Origin: Thermoplasmata archaeon
GTDB taxonomy: Archaea; Thermoplasmatota; Thermoplasmata; Lutacidiplasmatales; UBA184
Reading direction: 5' to 3'
NCBI GenBank assembly: GCA_021796385.1
Contig: JAJYXQ010000067.1
Span: forward strand, 1 to 56,984
Length of the DNA: 56,984 bases
Below the pieces are notes generated by a model. That model saw only the letters and a program-made list of their open reading frames with translations. It was not told the DNA's origin and did not search any database. The position numbers and the translations under genes are program-made. Positions 8,101 through 17,280 of the stretch are shown in pieces; positions within the stretch are counted from its first letter, which is position 1; every line of letters begins with the position of its first letter.

Positions 8101-11100
8101 GAGCCGTCCGGTCGTCGGGTCCAAGGCCACGTCGTTGGGGCCGGCACTAACGTTCAGCGTGGACACCACGGTCTCGGTTGTGACATTGATGATGCTCACG
8201 TTGTTCGAGTAAACGTTCGTAACGTAGACGAGGTGGTTCAGGGGATCATAGAACGCGTTCGTCGGTCCATTCCCCACGGCGATCGTGGCGACCGTGGTCC
8301 ACGCGGTGGTGTTGATCACGGAGACCTGGCCCGAGCCCGTATCGGGCACATAGAGGAACCCGTTCACTGGATCGTAGGATAGGAACTGGGGTTCCGCCCC
8401 CGTCGGAATCGCATTGACGACCCCCTGGCTTTGGGAGGAGGTTGTGAAGCCGTTCGCATCGGTCACGGAGACCGAGGGGCTGTAGGAGCCGGGGGTGGTG
8501 GGGGTACAGGAGAGGGTGGGGGTGTTCAGGCTCGTGCAGCCGAGGGGAAGGCCGGTCCACAGGAAAGTGTACGGAGCGACACCTCCAGAGACGGAGGCTG
8601 AGAGGACCGTGGTCTGACCCACATCCATACTGGAGCGCGAACCCGAAAGGGCAGAGACGAACAAGGCGGGGGAGACCTGAAGGGTCGAGGGGAGAACGTT
8701 GGAGACCGACGCGCCGTTCGTGTCGTTGACGGTGACCGTGACGATATAGCTCCCGGCGCCCACGCTGAGCGGGGTACAGGAAAGGGTGGACACGCTCAAC
8801 GAGGCGCAACCGACCGGCAGGGTCCCCCAGTAGTAGGTGTAGGACCCGCTTCCTCCCGATGCCGTTGCGGTCAGTGTGAACGATTGCCCGACATCGACCC
8901 CGTACCGGTCCGAGGACACGACGGGGCTCTTCAGGGCGGGGTCCACAACGATCGAGATGGGACCGGAGACGGCTGTGAAGCCGTTAGAATCCGTGAGCGA
9001 GACGGAGACCGCGAATGTGCCGGCGACCGAGGGCGAGCAGAGGAGGCTCGCGGCATTGGTCGTGTAGCACCCGTTCGGAAGCCCGATCCAAACGAACCCG
9101 GGCCCCCCACCGCTCCCCGAACTGAAGGTCGTGGAGATGGTCACGGTCTGGCCCGCGTCGAGCACCGGCCTCGAGAGCAAAGGTGTGGAAACCGTGGGAT
9201 CCCTCGATACCACCATACTGTAGATGTTGCTCGAGCTCTCCCCGTTCGTGTCGTTGGCGTATACCTTCACGGGGAAGGTACCGGAGCCCAGGGGGATGCA
9301 GGTCAGTTGGGCCGTGTCCCCCGTGGCACACCCGGTGGGAAGGTTCGTCCAGACGTACGAGTAGACACCGGTTCCACCACTCAGGGAGGCCGTGAGGGTC
9401 ACGGATTGCCCGACGTCCAGATAGGGCCTCGCCACGGGGAGCGAACTGGTCAGCGCCAGGGGTCCGAGGGCGGGAGAGACGATGATCGTCGTCGGAACGG
9501 ATGTCACAGAGTACCCGTTCTGGTCTTCATAGGTGACGGAGATCGTGTAGGTCCCCGCAGCACTGGGATAGCATGACAAAGAGTTTGCATTCACGCTCGC
9601 ACACCCGGTCCCACTCGGCATCCCGTTCCAGGTGTACGTGGCCGTCAGTCCGAGTCCCACGGTGCTCGAGACCAAGAGCGACGTCAACTGGCCCACATCT
9701 AGAGTGGCTCGGGAGGCGACGGGCTGGCTTATGGTCGGATCAATGAAGACCGTGACGCTCAGCGGAGTGGAGGACAGGCTCATCTCTCCATCCGAAACGG
9801 TGACGACGATGTTCGAGCTCCCCGACCCGCCCGGGGTGCAGACCAGTTGGTCTGTGTCCGCTGTGGAGCAACCGGTCGGAAGGCCCGACCAGGTGTAGTG
9901 GTACACGCCGCTCCCACCACTGACCCCTGCCGTCAAGATCACGGTCTGCCCGATGTCAAGGAGGGTCCGGGAAGCGAGGATGGTCGGTGTGGTGAGGGCC
10001 GGGTACACGGTCACAAGGTCGGTCGCGGACACCACGATTTCCGACGTGTTGGCGCTATCGCTCGCGACGTAACAGTAGTAGGTGCTGGTGGTGGGCGAGG
10101 GAGAGAATATGGCCGAGGTCGCCCCAGTGATGACGGAGTCCGCAGCGCAGTTGGCCGATGGGCCCCCTAACCATTGGTACGCGTAGGGGACGAAACCGCC
10201 GGATACGTTCGAGACCAGGTGCACGCTCATCCCGTTGTCGATCGCCGGGTCTATCGGGGAGATCGCACCGGGTGAAAGGGGTGCGTGGACGGTCATGGTG
10301 GGGGTAGGCGGGGAGGTGAGCGTTTCCGAGACGTTCGCGCTATCCGAAATGTGGAACTCGAAGGCATACGTTTTCCCGACCGTGAGCGTTCCCTTCTGGA
10401 ACATGCACAGGAGTACAACATAGGCGTTCACCGTCCCGCTCGTTGCGTTCGGGCTGCAGGAGGGGACCGCGGTGAAAGCACCGCTATTGACCGAGACCAA
10501 CCACTGGAAGGCGTAGGGGGATGTCCCGGTGGTCACCTCATCTCCTACCCCGGACAACTGGTCCTGGTCTATCCGGGTCGCCGAAATCACTGGTCGGAAA
10601 GAGACCAGGGCCGAGCGGACCGTGACCATCGCCGATGGGGGAGAGGTCGTGGTAGATGGGGAGCTGGAACTGTCCGTCACCACAAGTTGGAAACTGTAGG
10701 TGGTGTTCGGGGAGAAGGTATTGGGAAAGACATCGCAGGTCACCGACATGCCACTGGTGGCCCCGGAGCCCCCGTTGTTGATGCAAAATGTGGTGTTGGA
10801 ATAACTGCTCCCGTTGATGGACACCTGCCACTGCCAACTGTAGGAGGGGGTTCCTCCTGATGGGATGACTCCCCTCACGGTGAGCACCTGGTTCCGGTCG
10901 AGGTGGGTGGCGGTCACCGTGGGCCGGGTCGGGGTCCCCAATACCGGGTTGATATTCACCTGGGAGATGGCGGAGTCCGCCGACACCGCGGGCGACTCGG
11001 AGTCGGTCACGATATAACAGAAATAGTAGGTGCCAGCGGTCAAGTAGACAGGTAGGCTGTATGTCGGTCCAGATCCAATGTTAGCGAACACAGGATTGCA

Positions 11101-12471
11101 TGTTCCCGAACCGGAGGGTGCATAGTACCAAGTGATGGAATACGGTGCCTTGCCCCCTGATGCGCGCGAAGTGAGGGTGGCGCTCTGCCCCTGGTCGTAA
11201 GTGATGACGTTCGGGGTCACCGCATCGGCGGTGAGTGCCTCCACCACGGCATCGTCGATCATGGCGTAACTGTTGAAGTCTGTGCTACCGTAGTTGACCG
11301 AATAGGTCCCGGGGGAATGCGTGACGTTCCCCTCGGCCTCGGCGGTCTGACCCGCGGACCCGGTGAACTCCGCCGTCCCGATGATCGAGTAGCTGGGTCC
11401 AGGCCCCGGAGGAGTATAGCAGCAGGGGGAGGAAAGCAGATCGATGGAGAGTAGTCCCAGCATCATGTCGTTCGCGTACGTGGTGGCCACCGCTCCGGCA
11501 CTAGGGGTCCCCGGAAGCTGCTGCTCTCCTCCTCCGGTGTTCGGGGCACTGTCGAACGGGTGGGCAAGGTCGACATCAGCCACACCGAAGGCCAGCCCCA
11601 TCACGATGGTAGGAACGGTTTGGCATGCCGGGCTCGTCGTCGGGTAAGTGATGGTAATGGCCATTCCGCTCACGGAAGTTGAGGCTACGGAGTACCACTC
11701 GGTGACGCTGAGTTGGTGGTTGGCAGGGTCCGTGGCCGAGATCCTCTCGGTGAAACTCAGACTGGGGGATGCGCTTGTGACGCCACTGGCCGGACAGGGG
11801 CTCCCCGCAGTGGCATCGTCGGAATCTGCGACCACCACGATGAGGTCGTTCGCTTGGGACGTGGTGAGTCCAGGGAGCGTGAATGTGCTCCCCGCTATGG
11901 CAGCGTCCCCGCCGACGACCCCGTCCACCTTAAAGGATGGCGAGGGCGTCGGATCGGTCGCGGGTGTGACCGAAGCACCGGTGGATTCTTTGGGAGCAGG
12001 GGATGGTACCACCGGAGCTCCATGAGTTGCTGTGGGAGAGGAGACGGGAGTCGTCACAGGACTGACCCCGGGATGCGCGGGCGGGACGATCGAGGGCATC
12101 GAAGGACCTAAAACGGAAGAACGGGCCGGAGGCGTCAAGACTGTCGGGGCGGGAACTGGGACACCGGGAGCAACGGGCGTGGGTATATGAGAGACCCTTT
12201 CAGGCGCATTCAGCAACGGGACCTCCGACGAGGTCACCCCTGGGGACCCAGAGGTCACGGGCGCATGGCCCGGCGCCGCGGTGTTCACGGGGGCATAGGC
12301 TCCTCCCGTCAGGGCCATCGCCCCATAGGAGAAGGTTGAGACGAAGGCGAGCAGGAAAGTCAGCAGCAATCGGGGGACAGAAAGGTGGCCACCCGACCTT
12401 GCCGCCGTGCGGTCTCCGATGTTCCGTTGACGTGTTTCCTTCCCATGGGCGCCCCACCCTGCCGTAGCCAT
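5116..12471 (-). CDS. Giant surface protein: signal, N-terminal beta domain, Ig-like repeats, YVTN propeller, Ig-like repeats, C-terminal anchor
   Basis: The 2451-residue protein starts with a hydrophobic signal (LLLTFLLAFVSTFSYGAMAL, about residues 34-53). A Pro/Thr/Ser-rich stretch to about 170 and a beta-rich domain to about 440 follow. Ig/PKD-like repeats of about 90 residues come next. The canonical ones carry LDVGQ, then W-GLP-GC and a second Cys in L-C-P, presumably a disulfide per repeat; I count six before and eight after an insert, plus several divergent ones. The insert (about 1357-1637) is a seven-bladed YVTN/YncE-type propeller (FLYVPDTGSGQVSVI). A transmembrane helix (ALLALVVVLLALAILGIAYV) and a charged, Pro-rich tail end the protein. 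It is probably a cell-surface adhesin or S-layer-associated stalk. Large size and repeats make assembly errors possible, but the frame is open throughout. Confidence 0.9.
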   Translation of the reverse strand: MATAGWGAHGKETRQRNIGDRTAARSGGHLSVPRLLLTFLLAFVSTFSYGAMALTGGAYAPVNTAAPGHAPVTSGSPGVTSSEVPLLNAPERVSHIPTPVAPGVPVPAPTVLTPPARSSVLGPSMPSIVPPAHPGVSPVTTPVSSPTATHGAPVVPSPAPKESTGASVTPATDPTPSPSFKVDGVVGGDAAIAGSTFTLPGLTTSQANDLIVVVADSDDATAGSPCPASGVTSASPSLSFTERISATDPANHQLSVTEWYSVASTSVSGMAITITYPTTSPACQTVPTIVMGLAFGVADVDLAHPFDSAPNTGGGEQQLPGTPSAGAVATTYANDMMLGLLSIDLLSSPCCYTPPGPGPSYSIIGTAEFTGSAGQTAEAEGNVTHSPGTYSVNYGSTDFNSYAMIDDAVVEALTADAVTPNVITYDQGQSATLTSRASGGKAPYSITWYYAPSGSGTCNPVFANIGSGPTYSLPVYLTAGTYYFCYIVTDSESPAVSADSAISQVNINPVLGTPTRPTVTATHLDRNQVLTVRGVIPSGGTPSYSWQWQVSINGSSYSNTTFCINNGGSGATSGMSVTCDVFPNTFSPNTTYSFQLVVTDSSSSPSTTTSPPSAMVTVRSALVSFRPVISATRIDQDQLSGVGDEVTTGTSPYAFQWLVSVNSGAFTAVPSCSPNATSGTVNAYVVLLCMFQKGTLTVGKTYAFEFHISDSANVSETLTSPPTPTMTVHAPLSPGAISPIDPAIDNGMSVHLVSNVSGGFVPYAYQWLGGPSANCAADSVITGATSAIFSPSPTTSTYYCYVASDSANTSEIVVSATDLVTVYPALTTPTILASRTLLDIGQTVILTAGVSGGSGVYHYTWSGLPTGCSTADTDQLVCTPGGSGSSNIVVTVSDGEMSLSSTPLSVTVFIDPTISQPVASRATLDVGQLTSLLVSSTVGLGLTATYTWNGMPSGTGCASVNANSLSCYPSAAGTYTISVTYEDQNGYSVTSVPTTIIVSPALGPLALTSSLPVARPYLDVGQSVTLTASLSGGTGVYSYVWTNLPTGCATGDTAQLTCIPLGSGTFPVKVYANDTNGESSSNIYSMVVSRDPTVSTPLLSRPVLDAGQTVTISTTFSSGSGGGPGFVWIGLPNGCYTTNAASLLCSPSVAGTFAVSVSLTDSNGFTAVSGPISIVVDPALKSPVVSSDRYGVDVGQSFTLTATASGGSGSYTYYWGTLPVGCASLSVSTLSCTPLSVGAGSYIVTVTVNDTNGASVSNVLPSTLQVSPALFVSALSGSRSSMDVGQTTVLSASVSGGVAPYTFLWTGLPLGCTSLNTPTLSCTPTTPGSYSPSVSVTDANGFTTSSQSQGVVNAIPTGAEPQFLSYDPVNGFLYVPDTGSGQVSVINTTAWTTVATIAVGNGPTNAFYDPLNHLVYVTNVYSNNVSIINVTTETVVSTLNVSAGPNDVALDPTTGRLFIVDWYSSNFTVIDGGNNAIVGNFSLGANVEPGTITFDSANGEFYVTDYLTNNVTVIDASTLALVKNVTVGSGPYGIEYDPGNGMIYVSNDATSFVSVIDGANNTVISTLSVGPTPSGIAYDAQNGQLYVAACPGLSLVDGSTNTVTSTLAVGICLTGAISVAATGLTYVTDFNGSDLLAIQGPLPSLTLTVSATPSVGTPVASRLAGDVGQGVVFQTTASSGSGGYAFAWTLPAGLGCGAPATTGATSSVSCTLATAGTYTLSATVTDSNGDSVTSAALGFTVSSRPTVSPPGASVQAADVGETVTFSTTGTLGASPLVFAWSGLPSGCSGLSSAVVVCTFITPGSFTPTVTLTDANGVVVSAGMATAFTVSADPTIGTPMATPPTLDVGQSTTLVTSATNGTGLASSYVWYGLPTGCSSTNNLTLSCAPARAGTYSVSVSITDSNGMTRYSPTFSLVVSPVLGAVLVFVSRTTLDVGQSLTIAANAAGGTGVYTLSWTGLPAGCFNGGSVTIQCWPTTAATASISVIVTDSNGASVTLATPISVTVSADPTVGIPGAAPSTLDLGQTTTLSVAATNGTGAATITWWGLPAGCSSMDALSVTCAPSTSGSFEVTVSESDSNGVTVVSGPMTLVVSPSLGLPTLSWSTSSLDVGQALTLTVNESGGSSPWAYAWSGLPTGCVGNAATLTCIPMSAGSWTAKVTVTDGNGISQTSTGVTLTVAPRLTPGSIEVAPAILDVGQSTNLTAGVAGGSGGLSFVWFGLPAGCSSADLATIACRPSLPGTSWVTAWVTDRNGESVSVGPLALVVSPGLGTPLVSVSATSFELGGSVTFTASVSGGTAPLTYIWTGLPQGCAPIDAPTMTCTPTTTGTFSVSLDVRDATGTAASSTPVSVTVKAVPPQSFASGANGLEWALLALVVVLLALAILGIAYVLLRRNRGGAGTVRSSNGGSTPSPPTPEANPAAPSAPMEPTPAPSTAPDWKEDDPTDEEPGNP

Positions 12472-12926
12472 ACCCCTAGCAGAAGTTTAGACATAAAAGC
12501 TAGGCGAAGACGAAGGAAACCGGGAATCCCGGAGTGGTCCGAAGCCCCCGCCACCAGTGAGGGGGACGACATGGGTCTGGCCGTTGGGGGACCGAGCCGT
12601 ACCAGGGGGTACGCCTCCGCTCGCGGGTACCCCCCGCACGAAGAGCGATCTCGAACCGCAAGGACTTCGGTGGGTGGTTTCTTACTCTCTCCGGGTCCTC
12701 CTGAACGCTCGCTAGCTCACCTCATCCCGCACTTCCGAGCGAGCACGGAATGTGAACCGCCTTCGTGGCCCTCGGTGTCTGCGACCTCATTTTCCTGCGT
12801 GGGACATGGACAACCGCCCCGCTCCGGGGGGGGCATTGGTCGCCGCTCCATCGAGGAGCCGGCGGGAGGCGGGTCAAGGGTACCCGAGAAAGGCTAAGTT
12901 CCCGGCTGCGTAGCCCCGGAACGATC
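12472..12926. other. Divergent intergenic region (455 bases)
   Basis: It contains the TATA box of the minus-strand giant gene at its left end. The remainder is GC-rich with no reading frame that looks like a protein. The promoter of the plus-strand AHSA1-like gene must lie at the right end, but I see no strong TATA box. Confidence 0.45.
12491..12500 (-). promoter_or_regulatory. TATA box of the giant surface-protein gene (leaderless)
   Basis: GCTTTTATGT on the minus strand is centred about 25 bases before the ATG at 12471. Transcription should therefore begin at or next to the start codon, giving a leaderless mRNA. It supports this start codon. Confidence 0.6.
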
Positions 12927-13415
12927 ATGGCGACCAGTTTCCCACCGGACGACATCCTCATCCAAGTCACCCCGCGGCTTCCCATCAGCGATATCTGGGA
13001 TGGCCTGACCCGTCCCGAGCACCTCGAAAAGTGGTTCGCCCCCCGGGTCCACATCGAACCGTACGAGGGAGGAGCCTTCGAACTCTTCTGGGACGATGAG
13101 GACCCACCCCGGAACTCCACTTCCGGGTGCCGTTTCCTCAGCTACAAGGACCAAGCCGAGATGACATTCACCTGGAAGGCTCCCCCGCTCTATGCGGAGC
13201 TCATGAACACCATCCAACCGCTCACCACCGTTAATCTTCGGGTCGACCCGTGTCCTGAGGGCATCGACGTGACCCTGGAACATCGGGGGTGGAAGGCGGG
13301 GGACTCGTGGGAGGAGGCCCGCTCCTGGCACTTTCATTACTGGGACCGGACCCTCCACCGGTTCCGGGACTACATCATGGGCGAGGGCCAGCCCGATGCT
13401 CCCACCCGGGAGTGA
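12927..13415 (+). CDS. AHSA1/SRPBCC-fold protein
   Basis: The 162-residue protein has the START-like helix-grip (SRPBCC) fold of the activator of Hsp90 ATPase homologue 1 family. It opens with PISDIWDGLTRPEHLEKWFA, has a GGAFELFW strand, and ends with a long helix (HFHYWDRTLHRFRDYIMG). Such single-domain proteins bind hydrophobic ligands in a cavity; most prokaryotic members have no known function and are not Hsp90 cochaperones. The ATG at 12927 places the start right before the conserved N-terminal strand. The fumarylacetoacetate hydrolase family gene follows 67 bases downstream in the same direction. Confidence 0.75.
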   Translation: MATSFPPDDILIQVTPRLPISDIWDGLTRPEHLEKWFAPRVHIEPYEGGAFELFWDDEDPPRNSTSGCRFLSYKDQAEMTFTWKAPPLYAELMNTIQPLTTVNLRVDPCPEGIDVTLEHRGWKAGDSWEEARSWHFHYWDRTLHRFRDYIMGEGQPDAPTRE

Positions 13416-13482
13416 CCCGGATGTCGCTCGTTCCCTCCCCGAAAGGCTATCTCCTCCTCCCCTTGCAGTATCTCGAGATTGC

Positions 13483-14475
13483 ATGAGGCTGTGCTACTTT
13501 ATCCTGGATGGCGACCGGCACTTTGGGATGCGCACGAACGAGGGGTTCCTGGACCTCGACATCGCCTGCCGGGACTTCTACGCAACGAAGCCCGTGAAGG
13601 GGGCGGACCCCAGCCGATTCCGGGACATGAAGACCTTCCTCTTGGGGGGCGCCGAGTCCGTCGCCCTGGCCAACACCATCCAAGAGTACATTGAAACGCG
13701 CCGGAAGAGCGGTTGGACCCCCCGGGCGGCGACCGGCGCCCGCTTCTTCTTCAAGACCGGGGAGAAGATCGCCTACCTGCCGCCTATCCTTCCGGGGGCG
13801 AAGCTGTTCTGCCTGTCGGCGAACTCGGTGGCCCAGGCCCGGGAGATGGGCCGGGACCCCCCGAAACGCCCCCAGGTCTTCGCCCGGTTCACTAATACGC
13901 TTTCCGGCCACGAGCAGCCGATCTTCCTCATGGCCCCGAACGAACGGCCCGAGGTCGACCTCGAGCTCGGCGTGGTCCTCATGAAGGGCGGCCGGAAGAT
14001 CCCCAAGGAAGCCGCCCTCGACCACATCGCCGGATTCACGGTCGCTCACACGGTGAGCTACCGGGGTCTCGAGTTCCCCGAGCCCGGAGGACCTTCGGAC
14101 TGGGTGATGGGCCGGGGCCTCGACTACAGCCTCTCGGTCGGTCCCGGGATCGTGGCTCGGGACGAGATCCCCGACCCCAAGGGGCGCAAGATGGAACTCA
14201 AGATAAATGGCGTGGTCCGCCAATCGGGCTCCACCGACGACTATCTCTTCTCCGTCGCCGATGCCGTCCATCACCTTTCGCAGGGCATCACCCTGGAGGC
14301 GGGGGATTTCATCACCCTCGGAACTATCGGTTCCACGCCGGGTTTCGAATTCGGCAAGCCCGAACGCGCGGTGAAGCCTGGGGACGTCATCGAAGGCACG
14401 ATCGACGGGATCGGCACCCTCAAGAACGCGATCGCCGCCGAACCCGCGGCCGGTGCTCCGCCCAAGGGCGGGTAA
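13483..14475 (+). CDS. Fumarylacetoacetate hydrolase (FAH) family protein
   Basis: The 330-residue protein has a short N-terminal domain and a C-terminal FAH domain. Recognisable parts are KLFCLSANSVAQAREMG, the acidic metal-binding strand RPEVDLELGVVLMKGG, and the closing FITLGTIGSTPGFEFGKPE followed by KPGDVIEGTIDGIGTL. The family cleaves carbon-carbon bonds in 2,4-diketo acids, or hydrates or decarboxylates related compounds, using Mg2+ or Mn2+. The substrate is unknown; aromatic-ring catabolism (2-hydroxyhepta-2,4-diene-dioate type) is one option, but no pathway genes are adjacent. The ATG at 13483 gives a natural N-terminus (MRLCYFILDGDRHFGMR). It probably lies in the same transcriptional direction as the AHSA1-like and acylase genes. 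Confidence 0.85.
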   Translation: MRLCYFILDGDRHFGMRTNEGFLDLDIACRDFYATKPVKGADPSRFRDMKTFLLGGAESVALANTIQEYIETRRKSGWTPRAATGARFFFKTGEKIAYLPPILPGAKLFCLSANSVAQAREMGRDPPKRPQVFARFTNTLSGHEQPIFLMAPNERPEVDLELGVVLMKGGRKIPKEAALDHIAGFTVAHTVSYRGLEFPEPGGPSDWVMGRGLDYSLSVGPGIVARDEIPDPKGRKMELKINGVVRQSGSTDDYLFSVADAVHHLSQGITLEAGDFITLGTIGSTPGFEFGKPERAVKPGDVIEGTIDGIGTLKNAIAAEPAAGAPPKGG

Positions 14476-14592
14476 GTTCCGGAAACGTCGGGGGCGATCT
14501 CCCCCTTCCGACGCCGCTTTCCCCTGGAAAGGGCGTCCGGTCCCGACCGGGAGAAAGGTTCATCCCATCGGTTCCCTTCCGGCAACGCCGTC

Positions 14593-17280
14593 ATGAACGA
14601 TGCGCTGAAGGAGACCGGACCTCCCGCCGACGGGTCGGACCCTTCCCCATCCCCCCCTCCCCAACGGAAGAAGAGCCTCCGCCGGAAAAGGGCCCTCGGC
14701 ATCGCCTCCTTTGTCGTCCCACTTGTCCTCATCCTCGTTAGCGTGCTCGTGTTGAACGGCACCTTATCGTTGCTCGACCCAGGCTCCGGCATCTGGGTCG
14801 ATGCCACGACCTCGGCCTGGGGGAACCAGACCTTCCAGCTTCCCGGATTGGAACACCCGGTGACGGTGGTCCGGAACGGGGCCGGCACGGTCTACATCTA
14901 CGCCGAGGATGACGCGGACCTCGCCTTTGCACAGGGATACACCCAAGCCTCCGACCGGCTCTTCCAAATGGAGGCCCAGAGCCTTGTCGCCCAAGGCAAC
15001 ATCTCGCGATGGGAGGGGACGAGTGGGCTCGCCTCCGATGAGGCCTTCCGGTACCTTGGGATGCCCCATGCCGCGGCGGAGATCGTGGCCGGGCTGCCGA
15101 CCGTATCCCCGCAGGCGTACGATGAGCTTGAATCGTTCAGTGACGGCGTCAATGCCTACATCGCCCACGCCGAGGCGACCTACGCCGTTCCTCTCCCGTT
15201 CAAGGCCCTCGGAGTCCTCCCCTATACCTGGACCCCCTACGATTCCGTCTGCTTCGAGCGGTTGATGGTCCTCTCCCAGACCGCCGGCGTATCGGAACCG
15301 CTCCTGGCCGGCCTCGCATCGGCCACCGTGGGCGATGCCGTGGTCAATGACCTTTATCCCATCTACCCACCGGATTACCAGAACTACACTGTCCTCCCGG
15401 GGAACGGTAGTGTCGACAACACGACCCTTGAGAGCCTGCAGCACGTGAACGCCTCCTACGTGTTCTCGCAGGACTGGTCGGCTCCTTGGGCCACGGGGAT
15501 CCCCTCTTCGGAAGTGCCCCAACTCGCCCCCCTGTATCGCGCGGCGATCTCGAACCTGTCGGACCCGTATCTTCCCGGCCTCGGGGTCGATGCGACGATG
15601 GAGGGCGTGGGGAGCAACTCCTGGGTCGTTGCCGCCAACAAGACGGGCCTTAACCTCCCATTGCTTGCCAATGACCCGCACTTGCCTTTACAGCTCCCTT
15701 CCCTATGGGTCCCGACCGAGCTCATCGACCCGAACTACGACGTGGCCGGGTGGGCGCTCGCGGGCCTTCCCGGGATCCTCATCGGACACGATGCGAATGT
15801 GGCCTGGGGTCTCACCTACTCCGGTGGGGCCACGGCCTACGATTACATCGAGACGCTCCAGGGAGATACCTACTGGCTGAACGGTACTTGGCATCCGCTC
15901 TCGTACCAGAACCAGACGATCGATGTGGCAGGGGGATCCCCGGTATCGTTGAGCGTCCCGTGGACCAACAATGGCCCGCTGGTGGCCCGCATCGGTAACT
16001 TGGGAATAAGCGTCCGGTGGGACGGTACCGGGCCCACATGGGAGATCGTGGCAGAATTCCTCTTCGACCACGCGGTCTCCATCCATCAGCTGGAAAGCTG
16101 GGTCGAGCAGTACTGGGACATCCCCACGCTCAACTTCATGATGGCCGAGCACAACTCGACCACCGGGGAAAACCACATTGGCTGGATCATCCCGGCCCAC
16201 TACCATCTGATCTCCGAGGTGCTGCCGAATGGCCAGTCCGTCCATGTGATCGGGGCCCGGGCCGCTCTCAATGGGTCCGGTGCGTTCGAGCCCGTCGGTA
16301 CCGTTCCCCCCCAGCTTTCCCCTCAGGTGATCGACCCCGCTCGAGGATACCTCTACGCACCGAACCAACCTTCCGTGGGTCAGGACTACCCCTATCCGAT
16401 GATCGGGGGTTGGTGGGACGCCGGCGGGCGTGCCCACACCATCGGGAATTTCCTCAACTCCCACCCGAACATGCCGGTCGCCAACATGGAGGCGCTCCAA
16501 GCGAACGTGACCGACTCCTGGGCCGTGATGTATTCCCCCTTGCTGGAACAGGCGCTCACGAACCTTTCCGCGACCGGTCCGGCGGCGGTGCAGGGCCTGG
16601 CCCATGCCGCCCTTTCCGAACTCGGGGGCTGGAACGGGAGCTTCGAGACCTACGAGGTCGCCCCCACGATCTACACCTACTGGTGGAACGAGATCTTGGC
16701 CGCAGTCTACACCCCCTTCCTACAGCAGCTGGGGCTCACCAGCGCGGTCCCGCCCGACCCCAACGAGCTCTTCGCCGTGGCGCTCTCGGACCCGTCCAAT
16801 CCCCTCTTCCCGGCCGGTTGGGAATCGGTCAACACGGCTGCCGCCTCGGCGGCGCTAAAGCTGCTCGCCGGGCACTTCGGCACCGGCAACGGCGCCGCTC
16901 CTGACCTCTCCGGCTGGACCTGGGGGAAGGTGCATACGTTGACGGTCCCCTCCATCCTAGGCTATTCCTCGTTCGCCAAGGGACCCACCCCGCAATGGGG
17001 AGACGGGTACACCCCGAGCGTGGCGGGTTTCTCCCCGGCCCTCACCTTCCCGCTCGAGCAGAGTGCGATCGGTTCTTCCCTGCGGATGGTCACCCCCCCG
17101 ACCGAGGGTCCTTCCTGGGGCATCATCCCCGGAGGAACGAGCGGGAACATCGGGTCACCATACTACGCGAACCAACTCCCGTTGTGGTTCGCCCACCAAT
17201 ACCTCGATCTTACGGTGGTCCCGAGCGCAGGGGGACCGTTCCCCCTGGGGGTGGTGTCCACATGGCATCTGAACCCGTGA
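14593..17280 (+). CDS. Penicillin acylase family (Ntn-hydrolase) membrane-anchored amidase
   Basis: The 895-residue precursor has a Pro-rich cytosolic tail, one transmembrane helix at about 35-58 and a large external domain. Penicillin-acylase features are YIYAEDDADLAFAQGYTQAS and the autocleavage/nucleophile site GVGSNSWVVA, where Ser341 would become the N-terminal nucleophile. LPLLANDPHLPLQLPSLW follows as in the family, with a plausible oxyanion Asn later. The family cleaves amide bonds of penicillins, acyl-homoserine lactones and other N-acyl compounds; the natural substrate here is unknown. Its stop overlaps the start of the small membrane protein downstream, so the two are co-expressed. 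N-glycosylation sequons (NGT, NLS, NQT) are frequent, as expected for an exported archaeal protein. Confidence 0.9.
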   Translation: MNDALKETGPPADGSDPSPSPPPQRKKSLRRKRALGIASFVVPLVLILVSVLVLNGTLSLLDPGSGIWVDATTSAWGNQTFQLPGLEHPVTVVRNGAGTVYIYAEDDADLAFAQGYTQASDRLFQMEAQSLVAQGNISRWEGTSGLASDEAFRYLGMPHAAAEIVAGLPTVSPQAYDELESFSDGVNAYIAHAEATYAVPLPFKALGVLPYTWTPYDSVCFERLMVLSQTAGVSEPLLAGLASATVGDAVVNDLYPIYPPDYQNYTVLPGNGSVDNTTLESLQHVNASYVFSQDWSAPWATGIPSSEVPQLAPLYRAAISNLSDPYLPGLGVDATMEGVGSNSWVVAANKTGLNLPLLANDPHLPLQLPSLWVPTELIDPNYDVAGWALAGLPGILIGHDANVAWGLTYSGGATAYDYIETLQGDTYWLNGTWHPLSYQNQTIDVAGGSPVSLSVPWTNNGPLVARIGNLGISVRWDGTGPTWEIVAEFLFDHAVSIHQLESWVEQYWDIPTLNFMMAEHNSTTGENHIGWIIPAHYHLISEVLPNGQSVHVIGARAALNGSGAFEPVGTVPPQLSPQVIDPARGYLYAPNQPSVGQDYPYPMIGGWWDAGGRAHTIGNFLNSHPNMPVANMEALQANVTDSWAVMYSPLLEQALTNLSATGPAAVQGLAHAALSELGGWNGSFETYEVAPTIYTYWWNEILAAVYTPFLQQLGLTSAVPPDPNELFAVALSDPSNPLFPAGWESVNTAAASAALKLLAGHFGTGNGAAPDLSGWTWGKVHTLTVPSILGYSSFAKGPTPQWGDGYTPSVAGFSPALTFPLEQSAIGSSLRMVTPPTEGPSWGIIPGGTSGNIGSPYYANQLPLWFAHQYLDLTVVPSAGGPFPLGVVSTWHLNP

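Noticed and set aside
5116-12471. Periodic DNA repeats that might suggest a CRISPR array
   Set aside because: The period is about 270 bases, inside one continuous reading frame, and comes from protein repeats; no short identical repeats with spacers exist.
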